Origin: Porcincola sp945869225
GTDB lineage: Bacteria > Bacillota > Clostridia > Lachnospirales > Lachnospiraceae
Assembly: GCF_052118625.1 (NCBI RefSeq)
Contig: NZ_JBQKGW010000005.1
Location: 1-64,000 of the forward strand
Direction: 5' to 3'
Length of the DNA stretch: 64,000 bases
Shown: piece by piece, positions 57,006 through 64,000 of the stretch
How the letters are laid out: every line of letters starts with the position of its first letter
How positions within the stretch are numbered: the first letter of the stretch is position 1
Position numbers and translations under genes: made by a program
Notes under the pieces: generated by a model
Told to the model about the DNA's origin: nothing
Seen by the model: only the letters and a program-made list of their open reading frames with translations
Database searches by the model: none

Positions 57006-57980
57006 TTATTCAATCACAGCGCCGTACGCAGCCGGCCCGTCTCCCAGGTGGACAGCGATGCTGCCTGAAGTAATGAGATCTGTCAGTGGCCGTACCTTCA
57101 GATCGGTTGCATCGTGAATCAGCTGTTTCAGGCGGGTCATGTTGAGGCCGCTTCCAAAGTAGTAGAGACAGTCAATCCCACTCTTCGGATTGTTGTAGCT
57201 GTAGAAATTCATGACACGCATGATCTCTGTCGACATCTGATCGAGGTAATCTGCGCTGCCATCCGAATCCAGGATACCGTCCTGGTTCTGCTCGATCTTC
57301 AGCTGTGCGATGTGAATATCGATGTTCTGTGCCTCAGCGATCATCTTTGCCAGATGCTGACTCCCGGTATCAAGGGTTCTCGTGATCTCATACTCTCCTC
57401 CGCTGTAAAAGTGAATTCTGGTTGCAGAGTGTCCCACGTCCAGGACTGCAAAGTCCCTTTCCCCGGAGGCTGCCGCCACAGACTTCATGAGAATGGCCTG
57501 GATTGCCAGAACATCCGGAACCAGCTTGACCAGTCTGAGACCTGCACGCCGCACCATATTCTTGTATTCCTCGACGGTCTCCATCGGAATGGCAGCTGCC
57601 ATGAGGTCCATGCTGCCGTTCTCCATTCCGATGACGGCATAGTCGTAGATGTACTGATCGACATCACCGCTGATGTAGTCATGAAACTCAAAGGGCAGAT
57701 TAACCTTCAGCTGCTGGATGGTCATCTTCGGGAGATGCGACCGTTTCAAAAAAGTCGCTTCCCCGGGCAGCGATATGGCGACGGCACCGCCGCGCAGTCT
57801 GTTTTCCTTCACGGTCTCCCTGATGAGGTCACCGAGCGCGTTGTAAGCGATGATCTTACCACCCTTCACCAGGTTGTCAGGCATCGCCGCAGAAGCAAAT
57901 GCCTGGATCTGCCCGTTTCTCATCTGGATGATCCGAAGGTCATGGCTTCCGATATCCATTCCCAGAATTGTCTGTGCCAT
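57006..57980 (-). CDS. pilM: PilM-like actin-fold ATPase
   Basis: A 324-residue PilM. The actin-like phosphate motifs are seen: GMDIGSHDLRIIQM at the N-terminus and FAVLDVGHSATRIHFYSGGE in the second half, with YYFGSGLNMTRLK near the end. PilM binds the cytoplasmic N-terminus of PilN and links the motor to the alignment complex. The gene begins the conserved MNO block. A long antisense open frame on the plus strand is a shadow. Confidence 0.9.
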   Translation of the reverse strand: MAQTILGMDIGSHDLRIIQMRNGQIQAFASAAMPDNLVKGGKIIAYNALGDLIRETVKENRLRGGAVAISLPGEATFLKRSHLPKMTIQQLKVNLPFEFHDYISGDVDQYIYDYAVIGMENGSMDLMAAAIPMETVEEYKNMVRRAGLRLVKLVPDVLAIQAILMKSVAAASGERDFAVLDVGHSATRIHFYSGGEYEITRTLDTGSQHLAKMIAEAQNIDIHIAQLKIEQNQDGILDSDGSADYLDQMSTEIMRVMNFYSYNNPKSGIDCLYYFGSGLNMTRLKQLIHDATDLKVRPLTDLITSGSIAVHLGDGPAAYGAVIE

Positions 57981-58052
57981 CTTTTTCTTTCCTCTGTCTG
58001 CGCGAAGCCTGCTGCATCCTGCCCGCTGGCCTTACACCGCTGCTATCACTCT

Positions 58053-59345
58053 TCAGCGGATTGTCACCTTCATCTGACTTTTCAGCTTTCCATCCTTGTA
58101 AACCGAGATCGTTGCTGTCCCAGGCGTGACACCCGTAATCTGTCCGTCTTTTCCGACGATGGCAACCTTCTCATCAGAACTTCTGAACGTCAGCCCCTTC
58201 GTGCTTTCTGTCTCCGTCATTTCCTCGGTTTCCGTCATCTCCTCAGTCTCATGACTAGCGTCCTGCCCGGATATATCCGGGCTTTCCGACTCATCGTCCA
58301 TCTGAACTTCTCCGGCTGCGCCATCCGCATCTGTTTCACTATCCGGCTGGATCACAATATCATCCTGCTCCTCCGGCGCCGTCAGAGACGCGTCTTCCGA
58401 CTCCCCACCGGTGATCCCATCCGGAACGCCCGATGCCTGACCGGAGGAATCCTGGTCCTGGTCATCCTCGGAAATTACAGAGCCGGCGTTGCCGGGCACC
58501 ATGATGACACCGTCCGCCCGCTTCTCGATGCTGCGGATGCTCAACGCCTGCTGGGGCATTATGAAAGTGTAGATGCCGGTCTTCTTGTCATATGTGTAGC
58601 TAACGCTTTCCAGCAGACTCGTCAGGACTTCGATCTGCTGCCTGCTCTCATCGAAGGCCGCATACTCACGGTCCGGTACCTTCAGGTCGTTTCCGTTCCG
58701 CTCATGCCACTCCTTTTGCGCCTCTGCCTCGTCGAGCCTGAACTGAATCTTTTCACCCGACAGGACATAGACCCCATCATCTGCCTTTCCGATGAGCGGT
58801 TCCTTCTCCTCATCTGTAACAAACTTTGCGTCCGATTCGAAGACGATCGGCAGATCCTCCGGGAAAACCAAAAGTTCTCTAATGCCGGCCTCTGTCGCAT
58901 TCTCCTGGGAAGACGCTGCCTCGTTTTGATTCACGCTCAGAGAAGCATTCTCCGGGCTGCCTGAGTCTGCAGAGCTTTCCTGCTGCGGAATACCGCTGTC
59001 GGTTCCGGTGCCCTGCTGCGCACTGTTTCCAGAGGGACTCCCATTGCTGCCTCCGGATATGTCGATTCCATCAGACACATCGGCATCATTGCTCTGGGTG
59101 GCACTGCCATCTGTGATCGTACTCTGTCCAGCCTGGGCAGACGGCGCGCCTAAGCTGTCTTCATCCATCTGAATTCCTGCCTGGTCAGTTCCTGCTTCTG
59201 TGGTGCCGGAAAGAGCATCCTGCTGCCCGGCAAAAGCTGCCGTCACAGGTGGAAGAGCTGTGCCGACCAGAAGCGCTGCACCCGCTCCAGCCACCAGCAG
59301 GCGCATTCTGAAGTTGAATAAAGAATGTTTCCGGTTTTCTTTCAT
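58053..59345 (-). CDS. Secreted acidic protein with Ig-like C-terminal domain
   Basis: A 430-residue protein with a signal peptide (FRMRLLVAGAGAALLVGTAL, probable cleavage after TAAFA). Most of the mature chain is low-complexity and acidic (Ser, Asp, Glu, Gly). The last 45 residues form a Big2-type Ig-like domain (FRSSDEKVAIVGKDGQITGV, then TPGTATISVYKDGK). There is no sortase signal. Within a pilus operon it may be a surface or pilus-associated factor; that is inference. The ribosome site before the ATG is weak. Confidence 0.75.
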   Translation of the reverse strand: MKENRKHSLFNFRMRLLVAGAGAALLVGTALPPVTAAFAGQQDALSGTTEAGTDQAGIQMDEDSLGAPSAQAGQSTITDGSATQSNDADVSDGIDISGGSNGSPSGNSAQQGTGTDSGIPQQESSADSGSPENASLSVNQNEAASSQENATEAGIRELLVFPEDLPIVFESDAKFVTDEEKEPLIGKADDGVYVLSGEKIQFRLDEAEAQKEWHERNGNDLKVPDREYAAFDESRQQIEVLTSLLESVSYTYDKKTGIYTFIMPQQALSIRSIEKRADGVIMVPGNAGSVISEDDQDQDSSGQASGVPDGITGGESEDASLTAPEEQDDIVIQPDSETDADGAAGEVQMDDESESPDISGQDASHETEEMTETEEMTETESTKGLTFRSSDEKVAIVGKDGQITGVTPGTATISVYKDGKLKSQMKVTIR

Positions 59346-59599
59346 GTCGTTCTCTCTTGATCTCTTTTCTGATCTGGATCTATATCCTGATCTGGCATAC
59401 CACAGTTTGCATATAAAAACAGAGGGTTCACACCCTCTTTTATCATATCATATTGTGTTTCGTTCAAACAGCCGAAATTGTACCTCATCTTGCTTCTATA
59501 TTCGTAGTTTTGATAGCAGAAACCTGCCTGGATCACACAAACAGGTCTGGTCACAGTTGGCTGTCCGTCACACACGTACAAGTGTGATCACAAATATCT

Positions 59600-60436
59600 T
59601 CAGAAGAACCCCAGATACCAGTTTACGATGCTGTTCCCGGACAAAAGGCACAGTACGAGAGCTGCCGCAATCGAGGGTCCGAAGGGGATCTTCTTTTTTT
59701 TCATCAGTCCTGCAGTTATCAGGCCGATGACGCACGAGAGGACAACGCACAAGTAAGCTGACCAGCCGGCCAGATACAGCCCGGATACGAAATACAGCTT
59801 GATGTCCCCGCCGCCCATGCTTTCCTTGCCAGTAATCCTGTCAAACAGAAGGCTTACCAGCAGCATGATGGCTGCTGTGACGGCACCTGTCAGCAGGGAC
59901 GCTGCAGCCTCAGACCGGAGTGCTTCATAAAAGCCGGTCTTCCCGCCTTTCTCCAAGGCGATCAGCGGCAGGCAAACCGCCCAGTTCACGATGGCAGCGA
60001 TATGAAACCTATCCGGGATCAGGTACGAGTCGATATCAATGAGGGAAAGCGCCAGCAGGATGCAGACCAGTACCAGATAACGGAGGAGGCCGAAGCTGAG
60101 TCCGTACCGGAGAAGGCCGACATCAAACAGCATGCCCATGAGAAGCTCTGTCGCCAGGCATCGCGGAGAGATGCGGTGCCCGCAGTAGCGGCACCGTCCT
60201 TTCAGTGCCAGGTAGCTGATGATCGGAACGAGGTCCCCCGCCCCGAGCACATGTCCGCAAAAGTCGCAGTGGCTTCTGCCCTTGAGCACACTCTCATGGG
60301 CGATGAAACGTCCGGCAAAGCAGCAAAGGAAACTGCCCATGACTGTTCCGAGCAGGAACAATATAATCAGTATATAACCGAGAAGCAGCGGTGAAGCGGA
60401 CATCTCCTCCGCCAGCAGCCCATGTCCCTGAAGCAT
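59600..60436 (-). CDS. pilD: Prepilin peptidase
   Basis: A 278-residue type 4 prepilin peptidase. The N-terminal zinc site uses CDFCGH near residue 56 and CRYCGH near 81; the catalytic aspartates are in DIDSYLIPD near 134 and GGGDIKLYF near 210. About eight membrane helices are visible. It cleaves and methylates the pilins of this locus, including the giant one. The ATG at 60436 is preferred over an in-frame GTG three codons upstream. Confidence 0.93.
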   Translation of the reverse strand: MLQGHGLLAEEMSASPLLLGYILIILFLLGTVMGSFLCCFAGRFIAHESVLKGRSHCDFCGHVLGAGDLVPIISYLALKGRCRYCGHRISPRCLATELLMGMLFDVGLLRYGLSFGLLRYLVLVCILLALSLIDIDSYLIPDRFHIAAIVNWAVCLPLIALEKGGKTGFYEALRSEAAASLLTGAVTAAIMLLVSLLFDRITGKESMGGGDIKLYFVSGLYLAGWSAYLCVVLSCVIGLITAGLMKKKKIPFGPSIAAALVLCLLSGNSIVNWYLGFF

Positions 60437-60544
60437 TCTCCTCACCTTCCTCTCTGCCTGGTTATCCTCTCATTGGCCCCGTCACAGATTGACTTCTGCT
60501 CTACATGGCACTGTTTCTGGAGTGTATAGTCCCACGTTCCACCA

Positions 60545-61402
60545 TCAGTGTCTGCCTTCTGTCCACCGCGCTGATGTGGTCATCCTTCCTGCTTTGCCAG
60601 AAACTGTTACAGCGACAATCTTTCCAAGATATTTTTCCACATCGTACGCCGCAACACTTTTTGCGCTCTTGACATAAGCCTTCTTCGGAAGGGCAGCCGG
60701 ATGCTCGATTCCTTTCATGGCTTCCTCATCATAGTAGACAAGATCCTGAAGGGCATCATAGACATAGATAGCTGTCCCCGGATCCTCTCCGTCCTTCAGC
60801 TGATGCTCAAAGTCGACTTTGTAGGTTTCCCTCGCCAACGATATCGCAAGCCGCAAAGAGGACTGATCCATCTCACGGCGCACAGACCCTGTCAGCTGAA
60901 GCCGCTCGGCCTGTGTCATGTAATAATAGTCCGGGTAAGTCCATTTTTTCCCCGTCCAACGGACATTCACTGGAGTGCCGTTGCTGACAGCAACCGCAAG
61001 AAGCTGCGCGCCGCCTCTTCTTCCGAGGTTCGGTACGCCCGCGGCGCCGGTTTCCTTATGGAGATTTTCCGCGCGGCTGCACCGGCCGTACGGCTTGATC
61101 TCCCCGATTCGGCTCCGCGAAAGCGCCTTGTGGCTGAGTTCATCATAGTAATAGACCACCAGCCCGCTCTCTCCGTCCGTCAGGTACTGAATCTTGCAGA
61201 CATCCCGCGCCGTCGCGACGCTCTGCGCGTCAAATGTCCGGCGCTGGTCGATCCGATGCTGGCGGTACTGCGGAACGATGAAGATCAGGACGGCAGCTGA
61301 GACGACTGCAACAGTAAGCACGATGGTCAGAAGCCCCGGCACCAGTGTGAAACCGTCTCTTCTGTTCCCGACTCGTTTTTCCATTCGACTGTTTCTGTTC
61401 AT
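60545..61402 (-). CDS. Prepilin-like protein lacking Glu at +5
   Basis: A 285-residue protein whose N-terminus imitates a prepilin (RRDG, then FTLVPGLLTIVLTVAVVSAA) but has Pro at +5 where Glu is required for normal pilus assembly. The mature region has two similar Tyr-containing segments (SGLVVYYYDELSHKAL and TAIYVYDALQDLVYYDEEAM). It is the first gene of the pilus locus, immediately after pheT. It may be a processed but non-polymerising factor, a tip subunit, or a diverged pilin. Confidence 0.7.
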   Translation of the reverse strand: MNRNSRMEKRVGNRRDGFTLVPGLLTIVLTVAVVSAAVLIFIVPQYRQHRIDQRRTFDAQSVATARDVCKIQYLTDGESGLVVYYYDELSHKALSRSRIGEIKPYGRCSRAENLHKETGAAGVPNLGRRGGAQLLAVAVSNGTPVNVRWTGKKWTYPDYYYMTQAERLQLTGSVRREMDQSSLRLAISLARETYKVDFEHQLKDGEDPGTAIYVYDALQDLVYYDEEAMKGIEHPAALPKKAYVKSAKSVAAYDVEKYLGKIVAVTVSGKAGRMTTSARWTEGRH

Positions 61403-61417
61403 CCTGAATGCGCCATG

Positions 61418-63838
61418 TCAGGCTCTCAGGTCAACATCCAGCATGAACTTCAGCTTTCTGAGGATCTTGTTCACCCAGCTGTCAACCATCTTGTCTGTCA
61501 GCTCCTCATCCGTCGGACGGAAGGTGATCGTGAAGGCCATGCTCTTTTTGTCTGCCGCAATCTGCGCGCCTTCATAGACGTCGAACAGCTTCACATCCGC
61601 AATGTTCTTCACCGAGCCTCTGATGCAATTCTCGACCTCGGCGCAGGTCACCTTCTTGTCCATGACAAGCGCAAGGTCGCGCTTCTCATCCGGGAACTTT
61701 GAAAGCGGAGTAAACTTCGGTTTTCTTCCATAGTACTGCTCGAGCGACTGGAGATCCATTTCCAGGATGTAGGCCTTCTTCTGGAAGTTCAGCTCGCCGG
61801 CGACCTCGTAGCTGACTGTCCCGAGGTATCCGACCGTCTCCTCGCCAAGGCGGATGTCCGCGCACTGGTACGGATGAAGGAACGGCTTTTTGCCGGGCAC
61901 ATAGTCAAAATGAAGCTGCAGGTTTTCCGCGACAACGTCTGCGATGCCCTTGATCGTGAAGAAGGACTCGCCGTCGCCCCAGACGCAGGCGCAGAGGGTG
62001 TCGCGCTCATCCGGGTAGTCCGTCAGCGGAAGACTCTTCGGGATAAAGCGTTTTGCGACCTCGAACAGCCGTCCTTCGGTGTTGCCAGCCTTCTGGTTGC
62101 GCGAGACAGCGCGCAGCATGGATGCCGCGAGCGTGGTCCGCATGATCGACAGGTCCTCGTTGATCGGATTCAGGATCGGGATCGCCTGCCGCCACGGATC
62201 GTCCGCAGGCAGTCTCAGCAGATCGAGATCGGCCGGTGAGAAGAACGAGTAGTGCATCGCCTCGTACATGCCCTCGGCGCAGAGTCTTCTCTTGAGGGAA
62301 AGCTCGGTTCTCTGCTTCACCGTCAATCCGCCTGCCGTGACCTTTGCCGATGAAAGCAGCGTCGGCTTGATGTGGTCATAGCCGTACATCCGGATCACTT
62401 CCTCGGAAATGTCCGGATAGTTCTCAATGTCCGTGCGGTATGCCGGCACCTGAAGCTTCAGGCTGTCGCCGTCGATCTGCGGCGCAAAGTCGAGATTCTT
62501 CATGATCCGGAGAATCTCCTCATCCGGCACCTGGATGCCCAGAACCCCATTCACCTTCTGGATGGAGACGGTCATCTCACGCGGCGTAATCGGGTTGCCG
62601 GTATTGACATCCAGATGGGTCGATGAGACCTTTCCGCACCCAAGCTCCTCCACCAGATGGAGCGCCCTGCGCATCGCCATTTCCGTCGTATACTCGTCAA
62701 CGCCCTTTTCATACTTCGCGGAAGCGTCGGTGCGCTTCCCGAGCGCTCTGGAGGTCTTGCGGATATTGTCGCGCATGAACTTCGCCGACTCGAACACGAC
62801 GCCCTTCGTTGTGTCGCGGATCTCGGAATTCAGCCCGCCCATGACGCCGGCCAGCGCAACCGGGCCCTCTCCATCGCAGATGCAGAGATTGTTCTCATTC
62901 ATCTCATAGTCCTGCTCGTCGAGCGTCACGATATGCTCGCCCGCGTGCGCGCGGCGGACAACAATCTCATTTCCGCGAAGGAAATCCTCGTCAAAGGCAT
63001 GCATCGGCTGCCCCATTTCCAGGAGGACGTAGTTTGTGATGTCCACGATGTTGGAAATGGCGTTCATCCCGCACAGTGCCAGTCTGCGGCGCATCCAGGC
63101 CGGGGACGGACCGATCTTCACATCGTAAATGTAGTGCGACACATATCTCGGGCAGAGATCCGGCGCCTCGACCGTGACCTTGAAGCCGTCCTTCTTCACG
63201 TCTGTCTCATGGCAGCCGATGGCCGGCTTTTTCAGCGGTTTGTTCAGGACCGCCGCGACCTCGCGGGCGATCCCGAAGATGCTCTGGCAGTCCGGGCGGT
63301 TCGCGGTGATCGAGATGTCAAAGATCCAGTCGTCCAGGCCGAGGATCGGTTTCACGTCCGCGCCAGGCTCTGCATCGTCCGGCAGCACCAGCAGCCCGTT
63401 GTAGCCCGCGCCCGGGTAGAAGTCTTCCCCGATGCCAAGCTCGGTCCCGGAGCAGAGCATGCCGTCTGACTCGTAGCCGCGCAGCTTGCCCTTCTTGATG
63501 GTCGCCGTTCCTTTGATCGTCACATGGTCCTTCTCGGTCTCATAGACCGTCGCGCCGACAAGCGCCAGCGGGAACTTTTTGCCTGCCTCGACGTTGTCCG
63601 CGCCGCAGCAGACCTGGAAGGTCCCCTTCTCCCCTGCATTGACCGTCGTCAGGTGAAGGTGCGTACCCTCGATCGGCTCGCAGGTCTCGACCAGTCCGAC
63701 CACAATGCCGGATATATCCTTTCCGACCTGATAGAGCTCCTCCACCTCGAACCCGCAGGAGAACAGTTTCTTCTGCAGCTCCTCGGGTGTCACATCGATA
63801 TCTACATATTCTTTCAGCCAGCTAAGTGGTGCAAGCAT
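61418..63838 (-). CDS. pheT: Phenylalanine-tRNA ligase beta subunit
   Basis: An 806-residue PheT of full bacterial length. It starts MLAPLSWLKEYVDIDVTPEE and includes the N-terminal tRNA-binding (EMAP-like) domain, B3/B4 editing region (YVSHYIYDVKIGPSPAWMRR), B5 domain, core and C-terminal anticodon-binding ferredoxin-like domain (FTPLSKFPDEKRDLALVMDK). It forms the alpha2-beta2 synthetase with PheS. The pilus genes follow 15 bases downstream on the same strand. Confidence 0.97.
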   Translation of the reverse strand: MLAPLSWLKEYVDIDVTPEELQKKLFSCGFEVEELYQVGKDISGIVVGLVETCEPIEGTHLHLTTVNAGEKGTFQVCCGADNVEAGKKFPLALVGATVYETEKDHVTIKGTATIKKGKLRGYESDGMLCSGTELGIGEDFYPGAGYNGLLVLPDDAEPGADVKPILGLDDWIFDISITANRPDCQSIFGIAREVAAVLNKPLKKPAIGCHETDVKKDGFKVTVEAPDLCPRYVSHYIYDVKIGPSPAWMRRRLALCGMNAISNIVDITNYVLLEMGQPMHAFDEDFLRGNEIVVRRAHAGEHIVTLDEQDYEMNENNLCICDGEGPVALAGVMGGLNSEIRDTTKGVVFESAKFMRDNIRKTSRALGKRTDASAKYEKGVDEYTTEMAMRRALHLVEELGCGKVSSTHLDVNTGNPITPREMTVSIQKVNGVLGIQVPDEEILRIMKNLDFAPQIDGDSLKLQVPAYRTDIENYPDISEEVIRMYGYDHIKPTLLSSAKVTAGGLTVKQRTELSLKRRLCAEGMYEAMHYSFFSPADLDLLRLPADDPWRQAIPILNPINEDLSIMRTTLAASMLRAVSRNQKAGNTEGRLFEVAKRFIPKSLPLTDYPDERDTLCACVWGDGESFFTIKGIADVVAENLQLHFDYVPGKKPFLHPYQCADIRLGEETVGYLGTVSYEVAGELNFQKKAYILEMDLQSLEQYYGRKPKFTPLSKFPDEKRDLALVMDKKVTCAEVENCIRGSVKNIADVKLFDVYEGAQIAADKKSMAFTITFRPTDEELTDKMVDSWVNKILRKLKFMLDVDLRA

Positions 63839-63906
63839 AATTCAGAATCTCCTTCTATCTTTCCCAGCCTCATAGTTCAGCTGGTTTGCTGCTCATGTTG
63901 ACGTGT

Positions 63907-64000
63907 TCAGTTGTCATCGATCTGGCTGAGCACCCTGATGTCGGACTCGAACAGCTGCTTAATATTATTGATCCCGTACTTCAGCATGGCTGTCCGCTCG
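63907..64000 (-). CDS. pheS: Phenylalanine-tRNA ligase alpha subunit, C-terminal end
   Basis: The last 30 codons of PheS run off the right edge. The fragment reads RTAMLKYGINNIKQLFESDI, then RVLSQIDDN and a stop, matching the usual end of the catalytic core and C-terminus (MLKYGI..IR). pheT starts 68 bases downstream, the standard order. Confidence 0.93.
   Translation of the reverse strand, partial: ERTAMLKYGINNIKQLFESDIRVLSQIDDN

Noticed and set aside
57114..58964. A 616-codon plus-strand open frame
   Set aside because: Antisense to pilM and the Ig-like gene; composition (His/Arg/Leu-rich) and lack of a start signal mark it as a codon-usage shadow.

Overview
The window looks like the chromosome of a Gram-positive anaerobe of the Clostridia, most likely Lachnospiraceae-like. 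The grounds are strong AGGAGG Shine-Dalgarno sites, moderate G+C, a Firmicutes-type phage replication set (DUF2800, DUF2815, family-A polymerase), a pheS-pheT pair, and a Gram-positive-style type IV pilus locus. The taxonomic call is inference; no rRNA or tRNA gene is present.

Region 1 (1-21.1 kb) is a prophage or phage-derived element. Read on the minus strand from about 15.3 kb down to 1 it runs: small hypothetical, P4-type primase/helicase, a 465-bp non-coding block holding two copies of a palindromic module (candidate replication origin), YozE-like protein, VRR-NUC nuclease, SNF2-type helicase, ArpU/sigma-like regulator, MazF-like toxin, HNH endonuclease, ParB-DNA methyltransferase fusion, amidoligase, DUF4314/DUF5049 protein, then the terminase small and large subunits. 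The large subunit runs off the left edge. Divergently, on the plus strand (15.8-21.1 kb), are DUF2800, DUF2815 and a family-A DNA polymerase. The divergent region carries an array of about 40-bp repeats, and one more copy precedes the polymerase. The polymerase O-helix is interrupted by an intein of 309 residues. Inside the intein DNA, in the +1 frame, lies a second open frame with its own near-perfect Shine-Dalgarno site; it encodes an HNH-like endonuclease. This nested arrangement is the most unusual feature of the window. Integrase, repressor and structural genes are not in view.

Region 2 (21.1-30.8 kb) is a defence block. All its main genes are on the minus strand: half-size HsdS, HsdR, HsdS, HsdM, and a PD-(D/E)XK nuclease with a RAMA-like C-terminus. 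Two small plus-strand genes follow a strong promoter and flank a structured non-coding stretch. A SymE-family toxin-like gene follows.

Region 3 (30.9-61.4 kb) is a type IV pilus locus on the minus strand, apparently ending at a terminator near 30.9 kb. In transcription order: a prepilin-like protein lacking Glu at +5, PilD, a secreted Ig-like protein, PilM, PilN, PilO, three minor-pilin-like proteins, a giant prepilin-type protein of 3,983 residues, PilB, PilT, PilC, the major pilin, a GYF_2 membrane protein and three more pilins. One of those pilins is split by a complete IS21-family element with a 7-bp target duplication, and the uninterrupted reading frame can be reconstructed. The next pilin has no standard start codon.

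Region 4 (61.4-64 kb) is housekeeping: pheT and the C-terminal end of pheS, directly upstream of the pilus genes on the same strand.
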